Shown here: piece by piece, positions 9,966-22,620 of the stretch | Numbering within the stretch: the stretch's first letter is position 1 | Layout of the letters: every line of letters starts with the position of its first letter | Source: Hirundichthys speculiger | Taxonomy: Eukaryota; Chordata; Actinopteri; Beloniformes; Exocoetidae | Assembly: GCA_018398805.1 (NCBI GenBank) | Contig: JAGFBZ010000814.1 | Coordinates: 4,920,001-4,984,000 of the forward strand | Reading direction: 5' to 3' | Length of the DNA: 64,000 nucleotides | The notes under the pieces: model-generated | What the model saw: only the letters and a program-made list of their open reading frames with translations | Database searches by the model: none | What the model was told of the DNA's origin: nothing | Program-made: the position numbers and the translations under genes

Positions 9966-12900
9966 TGACCATGTGGCGATATCAGTTAATGATGAATGAC
10001 AGTTCTTGAAGTAGTGCCATCTGAAGGACATGCATTTAATGATAAGGTGGGGATCCTTTCAAGGTTTCACCTTTCAAGGTTTTATGCCAAATTACTACTT
10101 GCCAACTGTTGTCTTCACCTGTTTGAAATATTTACTTTTACCTCATTACAACCCTAAATCGTGTTGCGGGCATGAAATACAGCAACTGATAAACAAATAG
10201 AAGTAAATTCACAAGACAAAACATGAAGCATCTTGACTGCTGTGGAATCATTTAACTGTTAATGTTTACACAACAGGCACCATTAATCCAAAGGAATTAG
10301 CATGACATACAATTGACATGAGTGATGTCAGTATAATAGAATTTCACATTGACTTCCATCAATGTTATATTAACTTTGATCGAGTTTCCTCATATCACAC
10401 ACAACTAAAATGGGATCCACTGAGTTTATTTTACAAGTCGAAATAAAATGTCTCAGAAGTTGCTCTGACATCAGCTAAAAAAAAGAACCCAAAAACATAA
10501 CCTACACAGCAGGGATAGAGTAACAGGTGTTTCACCTTCCTTTAGTTTCCTGCCACATATGCTATGCTATGTTATGCTATGTTAAGCATGTCAAACTCAG
10601 TGCTGATCAGGTGCCTGAGTATAACAGAAATACCCTGTCATGCTCATGAGATTTAACTGCACTAGGAAAATCCTGAAATCATTACTCATGATTTAATAAA
10701 ATAGCACATATTAGGTGGGAACACTGGGAACATTTGTAAGCAAAATGATTAGCTCCCAAACTTGCAGCCAAACAAAGCCCTTTGAAATGCCATGAATTGA
10801 TTTTTTTTTTGTCATTTGCTTAGATTTAAATTCACTATTTTTGGTACAAAATTTATATTTAAAAGGTTCCACTGAAACCTATAGTTTCTGTGATTTTCTG
10901 TATATGAGATTGTTATTACCTTGCCATGTAGCACATAAGACAAAACATTGTATGTAAATGCATACTTATGAGTGAGAGAGAGAGAGAGGCATATTGATGG
11001 CAATGCTGGAATAAGAGAGCTGCATCTTGAGCCTGCTTCTTTAGAATAACAATATTGGCCTTTACTTTGTTTCTCTTAAGACTGTGTAGTCAGAACCCTA
11101 TCCTCATGTCCTTTTATATCTACCTTTCTTTTTCTATGTACTCCTTTTCCTTCTTTGCCTTTTTCAACCTCATTAGCAACTGTAGCAACTATCTTTTCCA
11201 TCACACAGCACAAAGAAAGGGAAAAAGGAAAGTGTAGAGAGGAGTAGGCTGGTCATCACTCTACAGAAGATGCTGTTACAGTAGAGAGTAAATCATAAGG
11301 AGGTCTACTGGGGAAGTCAGGGAGAAAGAGAGAGTGGTGAATAAGAGGAAATAATAATCATAATTTGGGAGCTGGGATAAAGTAGAGGTAGAGACTAAGT
11401 TTTAATATGCAGACTCAGAGGGTCACTGTTGTTGTATCAGTGCCCCACTGATGCTATGGGATGGGCTTTGAGTGAAGGCCAGTGGCCACAGCTTGCCAAG
11501 GAGGGTCCAGTGATGAATGTTCATAGGCAATCTAGGACACTGCAGCAGTAACACTATCAATTCAGAGGCGGTATCACAACACGACTGGGAGGAGCTGTGC
11601 TACCGTGGAAATGTGACCATATTCACATCTGTGCGCATGTGTATACCTACATATACCCATTATGTTAAAGAAAATTGTGCATGTGCTTCAAAACTCATGT
11701 GGGGGAAGAGGTTAAAGGATTACAGCTGTCTTTTGGTTGTGGGAAGTAGCTGAGCAATTCTTCCCATTGGTCATTCCCATGAACCCTTGCTCTTTCAGGG
11801 GCACGGTGGGAGGTAACAGTGAGGACAGGGGAGTGGATCAACACTGGCGGGCCATACACAGCCAAAGGACCAGCAGAGTTTAGGATGTTTGTCTTTTACA
11901 CATATAAATTACAGATGGCACTGACTACTCCATTGCATATGTATGTAAACATAGACCATAACATTCCAGAACAACACACAAATACACAATCAAGTCCAAA
12001 TTAAGAGTATAGTTGTTTGTATTCACTTTCTTTTCCAACTATGGTGAATCCTTGGACTCAACCCAAGATTCAACTCTAGGCCTAATTGCTGCTATAATAC
12101 TTGCAACTTCTCAACAGGTTTTGCTGGATGTGAGGTCTGCCAGGCTCTCTTATGTGGAGGGTACGATTAGGACACAAGGAATGGGCATTATGCCTAAAAA
12201 ACAAGCCAGAAAAATAACCGCATGGTGATAAGGGCAAAGAATCCCAAGCACATCATGGATTTTTCAAGCATGTCATGGTTTTACTTCCATGCCCTGCAGC
12301 AGAAGACATTTTACTGTGAAGGAAACAGCACAAATAATCATGTTGCCTTTGCCCTAACTGTATCAAAATGTTCTTTGGGGAGCTTCAAGAGACAGCTAAA
12401 CTTCTCAGCCCCTAACACTCCCAGAGATGGAGCGAATGCTTTCACAGAGCTTTTCCTGAAGGAGAAATATACTGGCTATATGTTTCTTTTACTGGCACAA
12501 GCAAGCTGGATGTCTCAGTTAAAGCATATAGCCCATGGAAAAAACGTTTCTGTAATTTATTTGATCACATTAAAATTGGAAGCAGATTTGTTTGCTGAGA
12601 CAATGTTTGTTGAGTTTGGGGCAGCCAGTCTGTCTCCCATTTTGACCAATACAAACACTGAGTTCTACCTTACCCAGTGGTGACAAGGAATCTGTCCATA
12701 TGGGCTAAAAGAAACATTGCATATGTAGTTTTTTCCTATTTCCCCACCTAACCACGAGAATTGAATGATTTTTTTTTTTAAATCAACAATTCAATTTGGA
12801 TTATTAATACTTCAGATGCATAGCCATATTTGATTTCTCTATAGCCTAAAAAAATGTCTCAGCTTTGAATACATGGTACGTAGAATAATTAGAATGATCA

Positions 12901-13385
12901 GAAGGCTCTTCAAGCAGTCAGCCTCAACATTTCTCGATCCCTTCATGAGGAAAGATTAGTGGCCTTTCATTTGCTGTGCAATACCTTGGTATTTCTGAAT
13001 TCACACTCAACCTTCGGAGTTCAGATAGTCTAAACTCTATGACACATTGTCTGCTATCCAAAGTACACAGGAAGCTCAAATGATCAGCTTTTAACTGTTC
13101 TAGTTTGGACATAAAGGCCATTAACAAAAGAAAGATAATAAATATAATGGTTTACGCATATCTATGGTCATGATTAAAAAGGGAATGGGTAGTTGGGTGC
13201 AATAACATTATTTTATGTGAAACTATTATATATCTGGTCAACATCTACCAATTCAAATTTATTTAGTTTTTATACATGAGTAAAGCACAGCCAAGGGCCT
13301 CTGAGATGAGTGATTTAATGTACAAATTAGTTTACTTAGTCTTTGTTGCTTTTATTTTGTATTTTTTTAATGTATTTATTATTTT
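9966..13385. other. Non-coding stretch, nothing recognised
   Basis: AT-rich sequence with small simple repeats: atgct/atgtt pentamers at about 10558-10585 and (GA)n at 10974-10988. The 153-codon frame at 12222-12683 has no recognisable domain, signal or splice context and is treated as chance. No repeat ends were seen. Confidence 0.5.
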
Positions 13386-13540
13386 TTAATTGTTCATTCA
13401 CAGTGAAGAGGGGACAGGAAAGTGGGCAGAGAGAGTAGGGAAGGGTTGCAGCCTGGGAGTTGTACTGGCGACCGCTGCAGGACCATTGTAGCCTCTGTAC
13501 ATGGGTCACCTGCTTAACCCACTGAGCTACATGGTAGGCA
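13386..13540 (-). mobile_element. tRNA-headed SINE (second family), degraded
   Basis: On the minus strand the head reads TGTAGCTCAGTGGGTTAAGC (complement of about 13510-13532), which contains a perfect A box TAGCTCAGTGG. It is followed by ATGTACAGAGGCTACA and a decayed B-box region near 13466-13480, then a pyrimidine-rich body ending in an AT-rich tail. The same family occurs at 34995-35158 with the shared phrase TACAGAGGCTA/TACAGAGGACTATA. Edges are approximate. This is a pol III retroposon, not a tRNA gene: the acceptor and anticodon stems cannot be formed. Confidence 0.65.
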
Positions 13541-15595
13541 GTCTTTTTTTTTTTTAAGCTTAGATTTGATTACCACAAAGACAGAGATGTTCTTTCTTTT
13601 GAGTTTAATCAACTGTCAACAGAAAAAAAAGTTTAAATTGGTTTAAGAGTCTTAGGTCTTTTTCACACTATTTAGGTCGACCCAAAGTTTTGGTCATCAG
13701 TATGTTCACTTGGATCAGTGTGAAAACAACTGCACTCGAAACAGTCGTACTAAGAGCAGTTTTGACAAGGGGGTCTTGGTACAGCTGTCGTCAAACTCTG
13801 GTTGCAGTTTGTTTGTATTGTGAAAGCTCCAGGCCTCAGGCCAACCTAACTACAGGGTGTACAGCACATGTATGAGTGAAAGAGGCTTCCGTAGTTCGCT
13901 GCACAGCCCACTGTTGGTTTTGAAAGAAAATGTACACATGACAAAAGAAATTATTTAAACACAAATCAAACTAACTGAAAAACGATACATTGTACTTTTG
14001 GGTGCACTAACATGCATGAAAACAACCTAAGGTGACAAACTGAAATTTAAAGAATTAACAACATAAAATCTTACAGGTTTCACAGGGCTTTATTATAAAA
14101 TTGCCTATTCTTATAATTGACTTTGCTTTAAGCATGTTCAGTCGTTTCCACTGAACCCTTGCTCTTGTTTCACTGAGCTCATACTATGTCCTTGAGGAAG
14201 AACTGTAAGATAACATGACTGACAAGAAATGAGTAGCATAAACCTCTCCATTTCATCAGTTATGTCTGTCTAGTAGATGCACACCTAAAAGAATATTCTT
14301 GCACATTGTTTAAATTATTCAAAGAAAATGGCGTGGACAGTGGTTGGCCTATCTACGTCACCAGTAACTCACCAATTACATTCTGTATGAGTCCAACCTC
14401 TGTACAGTGCAGGCTCAGCTCAAGATGATAACTGTGAACTGTTTTCCAGAAACGACACTCATTTTGACTGAGATCCTGTGAGACACTCTGTCACCTTGAG
14501 TCCAGCGCTGCCTTGCTTTTCCTGTGACCATAATAGATGCTTTGTTTCTGACCCGAAGATTTCTCTGGTCTGTTGGACTTCCAACAAATAATCGGGCTAA
14601 CGGTACCAATTATTGAAAATCTTTTTCCAGTCTAATCAACAATAAAACTAACATAATCAACTAAACTTGCTTTTATGATTTGCTGTATCCCATCAGTTTG
14701 TTAAATTGTCACCCAACATATTGATTTTTTTTCCTGGATGGTCCTTTTTTTTGTTATTTTCATTTACAGCAGACAGACACAAAATAATTGGATCTCAGAA
14801 GACAGGCTTCATAGCACTTTACGAAACAGCAATGAAATTAGTTTTTGGCACAGGTGAAAATGTCAGAATTTGGAGGTTAGATAGTGTGGCAGTAGGGCTG
14901 CACAATTCTTTCATCCAATAGTCCCCAGATTGTATTCCCATTTGACCCAGAACCTTTTATTCATTACTCTGATAATATTGTACTGCATTTCTTTAAACAG
15001 CTCACTTGCTGATAAATAGAAGTAAATTACAAGCTCATATAAATAGTGTCAATTTCAGTCAAATGATAATTAAGCCATGAGGCAAACCAATCTACCCACA
15101 AACTATCTCAATATCGGTATAAATGGGAACATATTGTTTGCTTTAGGAAACAAGGCCAATCCAAAAACACTCGACCTCAGCATCCACTGAGAACAAAGAA
15201 CCTATTGCTATTGTTCTTCTTCCAGAGATTTTACAAGACCCTCAGTTATGCTAATGCAAAGATTGATTGGTATATAGTGGCACCACTTGAGCACAAGATT
15301 GACTTGAGTGAATCCCAAGCCAAGAGAAAAGGGCACACTGACATGAATGGTATACATTTAACATATTTATAATATAACATAGTATAATACATCATGCATC
15401 ATGTTATCTGTGTGAAAATGCTTGGTGACACAAAAGTTGGATAAAAAAAAAAAGGAAATTACAGTAACTGTTAGTGGTTCATATTTAATTATCTCAACAC
15501 AATTCTGCAATTTTGCTGTTAAATGATTTAAGCTGACTAATGATCATTTGCAAAATCTCTAAATTTACTGTGACAGCTATGTATTTAGAGTTAAT
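13541..15595. other. Non-coding stretch, nothing recognised
   Basis: AT-rich sequence without recognised repeats or coding motifs. The last bases abut the left end of the GGGCCC element copy A. Confidence 0.5.
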
Positions 15596-17167
15596 GGCGC
15601 GATCGTGCACTTCCCGCTAGTAGCTACCCGCTACCCGCTACCTGCAAATTCAAGATTCAAGACAACTTTATTTATCCCTTGAAAGGCAATTGGATTCGGC
15701 TGCTCACGCCCCAACACACACATAACAGATACAATAGAAACACAGAGAGAAAGTTGGCAGCTGTGTGCAAAATCTGCAATTTGTTGCATTATTAAAAAAA
15801 AGTGCTAATACCAATAAATACATTAATTAAAAATAGCCTATACAAACACCAGATGATGTCATTCCTAGAAGGTACACAGTACCCAGATGCACAGTACAAA
15901 CCAAAGAGATTCATAAAGATAAATTTAACAACCGGACAGCAGAGGGGATAAAAGACTTGGAAAAGTGATTACCCTTACAAACAGGTTGGGCATAACGACG
16001 TCCTGAAGGCAGCAGTGAACATTCTTTTGCTAAAACATGCCCAGAGGTACCCAGAATACTGTGAGTCTTCCTCAAAATCTGTTGTTCCCATAGGGAACCT
16101 AGGTCTCTCTGCTTGAGCTGGTTGTCAAACACAGTGCCCAGATATTTGTAGGAGCTGACAATTTCAATCATCTCTCCATCTATGACACTCAGTGAAGGCC
16201 TGCTTGTTACGTCTAAAATCTATCAACATTTCTTTAGTTTTGGATCCATTCAACTCTAGAAAGTTGTCCTTACACCAGTCTACAAATGCAGGGAGAGCCA
16301 CACCATGGTTATGTTGGGCACTCTAAAGGAGAGACAACAACACAGTATCATCCTAAAAATTGCAGGTTTAGGAACCTCCGTTAACCGCTAATGCAATCTT
16401 CTGCTCCATAAAACAGCTACCCATTATGCCGACTCCCTTACTCACATTGTAGGTGTGGCAGTGGGCGTGTCTTTTGCCCTTTTCGCAAACTCGGTATGTT
16501 GCGGGTAGCGGGTAGCGGATGGTCTGACCATCCGCAACCCGCATGTCGCCGTTTACAAGAGCGTGTCCAAATGGCATCAATGTGCGTCCACCTGGTCACA
16601 TGTGGACGTGCACAAACAGCTCTACTTCTCGAATTAACTTTTGTATAAAAAGCATGATTTGGCCTCAGTTGAACCCCTGAGAAATGGCAGAGATTGTCTT
16701 AAATGGCTTGCTCCCAATTAAACCATAGAGGACAGAGTGTGTTTACTGGGAGCACACCAACTATCTGTGACTTTCAGGTAGCCGACAGGAATTGTCTGTG
16801 TAAAAATTAATATGTATATATCAGTGCAGAGGAGGAGGAGGAAGGAAGAGGAGGGAGCGCTACAGCAGAGTCCCTGACGAGCTGCCCACGAGAGCTGCTC
16901 CAATCTAGATGAAAAGACGGTCCATAGCAGTTTGCGGGTAGTGGTTTGCAGGTAGCGCAACCTGCTCTTAAAGGCAATGGCGACTGATGCACTGATTGGT
17001 TTAACAGGTGGAACGCCCTAACCACTCCTATGCATAATATCGGGTAGCGCAAGTGGGAGAGCGGGTTTAGGGAGGTGGAAGATTGCGTTCTTTGCGGGGG
17101 AATGCCCCTCCCGTTACCCGCTATCCCTAAATAGCGGCTTTAGGAGATCTGGTGGAAGATCGGGCCC
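15596..17167 (-). mobile_element. GGGCCC-ended TIR element, copy A
   Basis: The complement of the right end reads GGGCCCGATCTTCCACC (ending at 17167) and the left end reads GGCGCGATCGTGCACTTCC, a decayed inverted match. The minus-strand sequence aligns over hundreds of bases with the plus strand of 31291-31640 and of 33460-33630, so this is a second copy of the same family in opposite orientation. Shared features include a GGTAGCGGGTAGCGGG-type repeat near the ends and a central palindrome (16505-16550, GCGGATGGTCTGACCATCCGC). Without its LINE insertion (15646-16362) it is about 0.85 kb. No transposase is visible. Superfamily unknown; the target duplication is unclear. It provides the empty site for the hAT inserted in copy B. 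Confidence 0.7.
15646..16362 (-). pseudogene. CR1/L2/Rex1-like LINE 3' fragment
   Basis: Minus-strand remnant beginning right at the polymerase catalytic motif (DDTVLLSL, complement of about 16335-16360), then FVDWCKDNFLELN, KTKEMLIDFRR and VSSYKYLGTVFDNQL (16110-16165), then LLPSGRRYAQPV and FIPSAVRLLN near 15950-16010. These are the post-RT and C-terminal signatures of CR1/L2-group LINE ORF2. The 3' tail, TTGTCTTGAATCTTGAA, lies at about 15646-15665 on the complement. It is 5'-truncated, as LINE copies usually are, and interrupts the GGGCCC element. Stops and shifts make it dead. Confidence 0.8.
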
Positions 17168-17260
17168 TATATGTTCAAAATACTACACTAACAATTTGGT
17201 GAACATTTTCAAATCTGATCTTTCTGCAATAAATTTATTAAGGCACTGGTTAATCACATA

Positions 17261-17634
17261 CAGTCATGGAAAAAATTATTAGACCACCCTTGTTTTCTTC
17301 AGTTTCTTGTTCATTTTAATGCCTGGTACAACTAAAGGTACATTTGTTTGGACAAACATAACGATAACCACAAAGATTGCTCATAAGAGCTTTATTTAAG
17401 AGCTGATATCTTACCATTTTCCATGGTTTTCTTGATTATAACCTAAATCACTTAAGTTTCACTTAAGTTACATCAATAGCTATGGTGTTGTACTGCCAAA
17501 AACACTGCTTTTATGCATTCAGTGTTTTCTTTTCTGTCTGTTTTAGTCACATGATGATGTTTAGTGGTACCAGGTATTAAAATGAGCAAGAAAGTGAAGA
17601 AAAAATGGTGGTCTAATAATTTTTTCCATGACTG
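17261..17634. mobile_element. Tc1/mariner-type MITE, 374 bp
   Basis: Perfect 28-bp terminal inverted repeats at 17261-17288 and 17607-17634, beginning CAGTCATGGAAAAAATTATT, flanked by TA on both sides (17259-17260 and 17635-17636). TA duplication and CAGT ends indicate the Tc1/mariner superfamily. The interior has no coding potential, so it is a non-autonomous derivative. The perfect ends suggest it is relatively young. Confidence 0.85.
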
Positions 17635-17636
17635 TA

Positions 17637-18318
17637 TATGTCACATTTTCGATTTCATGAAAATAATCAATGACATTTTTCTGCTGAGTAGACTCAGATT
17701 AACTTCCTGTCCCTTTTTAAAGGTCATCTTGTATTATCTGTGATGGCCGTCCTTCTCAATTTCCTTTATTCTGCAGCTTTTGGTGCGAGACGCACAAGAA
17801 TTACAGCACAAAAGTTAATTTTTGTGCAAAATAGGTCAGTTTTGGTGCTTCTGCTGTGTTTAGTAAGGCGCGAACAAAAACAATGACCATCAGAGTGAAG
17901 CTGCTGAGGAGGTGGACAGAGGTGAGGGACTGCTAACCCGCAATACTCTCTCTTGATTCCTTTTTTCTTGCATGTGCGGTCCTTCATGTTCTCTTATCGT
18001 CTAACACTCATTGTCATTGCTATTTCATGTTGGGCTCCTGGATTATGGGGCAGTATTGTTACCTGTCTCTTGCAAACTATGCCACCAATGCAGTCACCTG
18101 TCAGGGGGACAGGTGACTGCATTGAACAGAGCACTGGATCTATTTTTGTTGCTGTGGAAATCACTACAGTGTGGGAGGGGAGGGGACTTATGCAATGACA
18201 AAGAATTAGAACTTAAATTCCACCAGGCATGTGAACAGATGCATGACCTGGAGTCTATCTACCTTGAGAGCACAGATCAATCAAAGAACCAACAAACATC
18301 ACAACATTATCCAGGATA
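17637..18318. other. Non-coding stretch before the Tc1 element
   Basis: No gene recognised. It contains the perfect inverted repeat at 18086-18124 listed separately. Confidence 0.5.
18086..18124. repeat. Perfect 17-bp inverted repeat with 5-nt loop
   Basis: CAATGCAGTCACCTGTC (18086-18102) and its exact complement (18108-18124) flank the loop agggg. A perfect hairpin of this size is unlikely by chance in this composition. No terminal-repeat context ties it to a named element. Confidence 0.8.
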
Positions 18319-18320
18319 TA

Positions 18321-19896
<1,576 letters not shown>

Positions 19897-20347
19897 TATA
19901 TAAATATATATATATTAGGGCTGTCAAAGTTAACGCGTTAACGCGTGATTAACGCAAAATAATTTTAACGCAACTAATTTTATTAACGCGAGATTAACGC
20001 GGGCTGGCCGTTGATGTACAATAGTAGAGAGGAAAGTACGTGTTGCCTCCAAGCTTCATGACCCTCGGGCCCCGCCGTGGTTGTAGTCCTGTAGTCCTCC
20101 GTTTGTCAAAACAGGAAGCCATGCACTAACGTCGAAGGCCATGCCGCAGACAGACAGACGTAAACAAACCGTGGATACAAAAGATACTATTTTGAATGGT
20201 AAGTTCAGCTTCAAAACCTTGCCTGATGGCTAACTCCACAAGATAAATGTTGTTTGTGTTTACTGTCGATGTGAATTTAGTTACCACCAGAGTCCCGACT
20301 ACTGAAATATCACTTGTCGGCTAATCAGAGCAATGATGCAGAGAGCC

Positions 20348-20350
<3 letters not shown>

Positions 20351-20384
<34 letters not shown>
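20351..20384. repeat. Poly-C tract, 34 nt
   Basis: An uninterrupted run of C from 20351 to 20384 inside the TIR element at 19917-21244. The length is likely polymorphic and may be imprecise in the assembly. Confidence 0.85.
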
Positions 20385-20385
<1 letters not shown>

Positions 20386-20544
20386 TTTGAAGCAAACCAA
20401 GAAAATATTTTGTATGAAGAACATAAGAGAAAATATTGAGTATATATATATATATATACAATATATAATGGATTTGGCATTGTAGCAATAAATAAACATG
20501 CATTTGTTTTGCATAAGGCGAGCATTTGTGTACTCTCATATTAG

Positions 20545-21100
20545 GGAAGGCAACTTTATTTGTAGAGCACAATTCGTACACAAGGCAATTCAAAGTGCTT
20601 TACAGATGCATAAAATCACAAGAAGGCAAATAGAATAATTCCATACAAGCATAAAAATAATCAATAATAAATAAAATTAATTAACAAAAAATTAATTAAT
20701 TAAATAAAAAATAAAGAGTGCAGATAAAATCCTTCCAGTCATCATCTTCACATCTAAACAGAACTGTTTTCAGTCTGGATCTGAACATTGTCAGAGTTCA
20801 GGTCTGTCTCACATCTTCTGGAAGACTGGTCCAGATTTTAGGAGCATAAAACTGAAATGCAGCTTCACCTTGTTTAGTCCTGACTCTGGACACCAGCAGG
20901 AGACCACTACCTGAGGTTCTCAGAGTCCAGGTTGGTTCATATGGCTCCAACATGTCAGAGATGGACTTTGGGGCCATGAAGAGACTTGAACACAAGTAGA
21001 GCTGTTTTAAAGTCTATTCTCTGAGTGACAGGAAGCCAGAGACCTCAGGACTGGACTAATATGGTCATATTTCCTGGTTCTAGTCAGGACTCGTATTAAT
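20545..21100 (-). pseudogene. L2/CR1-like LINE 3' end
   Basis: On the minus strand the C-terminus of ORF2 reads APKSISDMLEPYEPTWTLRT, then GSGLLLVSRVRTKQGEAAF, FYAPKIWTSLPEDVRQT and a stop (20798-20975). This is followed by a 3' untranslated region ending in TAAAGCACTTTGAATTGCC and CAAATAAAGTTGCCTTCCC (20545-20610). These C-terminal phrases are typical of L2/CR1-group LINEs in fish. 5'-truncated. The same tail occurs at 25580-25932. Confidence 0.85.
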
Positions 21101-21241
21101 AAGAGTAATACAACTTGAAAAAGATCTGTATAAGGTAGATTTAGAACAGATAAAAATATGCGATTAATTTGCGATTAATCATGATTAATTATCGACAGTC
21201 ATGCGATTAATCTGATTAATTATTTTGAGAAATTGACAGCC

Positions 21242-21245
<4 letters not shown>

Positions 21246-21312
<67 letters not shown>
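21246..21312. repeat. (AT)n microsatellite
   Basis: About 66 bp of nearly pure AT dinucleotide abutting the right end of the TIR element. A shorter (AT)n lies at its left end (19902-19915), consistent with insertion into a pre-existing AT tract. Confidence 0.95.
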
Positions 21313-21314
<2 letters not shown>

Positions 21315-22560
21315 TAACTGTCGAAGCTGATTAAAAACATATGCTTACAATATGTGTTATTAGCTGGACAGGGAGAGAAGAGTCTAGCATAGATGTTAAC
21401 CTAATGGATCATGGACCTCAGTGTCAATGCCAGTGTCATGCAGACACCAGAAGAATATTGTGGCTCTGGAGGAAAATAATTGTTGGCATAAAATGCTCTT
21501 CTTGTCGCCTAAAGCACTGGTGTAAGAGATGGAATGGCAGGAGCTACCTCTGGGCACAGGGCCATGCCAAGCAAACATAAGGCATAACCCTCAAAAGCAA
21601 TATTCTGTAAGATCTAGAGGGTCTAGAGGGTTTTTGATTTTTATTTAAAAAAGAAAATAAAGATTTTTTTTTGATTCTTTCAAAGTATCTGCTGAGACAA
21701 GAATCAGACCTGACAAGAAAAACATTTATAAAAATCAATGAAGCCAGAATTGCCTTTAAAATGTGGCATCTTTACATGAACGATGGATTATGAAATGGAA
21801 AAATGTAAAATGAATTCTTCTTCACATAAGCCACTCATCACTAAAAAAAAAAAAGAAAAACGCAGGATGAGTATTAATATTCCACAATCTAAAGGTTAAT
21901 GATCTTTGTCAGAAAATTACTATCCACTGCTTTTATTGTCATCATACTCCTAAAAAAGAGCTTTGGTCCCTACTTGCAGATGAGGGGATAAAAGGGGCTC
22001 TCTCGCTGTATGAGGCAATGTCTCTGGGTGGTTGAGTGGCCCACAGACCTGTGCAGAGAAGTTACTTCATACTGACCACCACTGCAGATGGAAGCACAGG
22101 CATCATTATCTATCATTAGTAATCATGAGTATCATTCACTTAGGTCTTCACTAAGAAGACCATATTTCAGCATGGACCTAGCTCAGTGTTGTGTGTGTGG
22201 GGTGTGTGTGCATAATATGTGTATAAACGCATCATTGTATACTCCTGGCATGCTTTTTATTTCTTTATTTTTTTTCTGACACTGAACATATAGTTAACTA
22301 TGTGCCATGGATAAATGTAACTACTAACCATCTGCCCTGTCATTTTATTTGCCTAGAAAGACAAAGAAAAAGATGAAACATACAAGATGTGGTCAAAGGT
22401 TTATGGTAATTATTTTCAAGGCCATTCAAATCATATACAATTGATACACTGTTAAAGTCTAACAGAACTGTGGTGTTCTGGGAGTACGCACTTGCATTGG
22501 CTCATGTGATAAAATAACTTTTCCAATGTTTTTGGGTTCACACAAGAGAAATGGGGGACA
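21313..22560. other. Non-coding stretch, nothing recognised
   Basis: No repeat ends or coding motifs seen. gtctagag occurs twice in tandem at about 21616-21632, and a short GT-rich patch lies at 22193-22212. Confidence 0.5.
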
Positions 22561-22620
22561 CAAGAAATGCAGCCACCGTTTCCTTTTGGTCAAAAAGGAT
22601 AGGATATTTACAATACATGG

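Larger units (their letters stand above)
19917..21244. mobile_element. TIR element with AACGCGTT-rich subterminal repeats, interrupted by a LINE
   Basis: Left end TTAGGGCTGTCAA (from about 19916) matches the complement of the right end (TTGACAGCCCTAA, ending 21245). Just inside each end are clustered short repeats: GTTAACGCGTTAACGCG and ATTAACGCG on the left (19928-20010), GCGATTAAT/CATGATTAAT on the right (21160-21225). The flanks are AT microsatellite, so the target duplication cannot be read. The interior holds a C34 run and a LINE tail at 20545-21100. Without the LINE it is about 0.77 kb and lacks a transposase. I recognise this type of end as common in fish but am not sure of the superfamily (hAT-like is possible). 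Confidence 0.65.

Noticed and set aside
9358..9968. Open frames of 175-198 codons in the G-rich block
   Set aside because: Gly/Cys/Pro-rich translations arising from G runs on both strands and in all frames; no domain or start context.
13386..13540. tRNA gene
   Set aside because: Only A-box and weak B-box sequence are present; no cloverleaf forms and the body and tail are those of a SINE. The same holds for 1758-2114, 8054-8415 and 34995-35158.
20798..20995. Stand-alone small host gene on the minus strand
   Set aside because: The peptide is the C-terminus of L2/CR1 LINE ORF2 and is followed by the typical LINE 3' tail.
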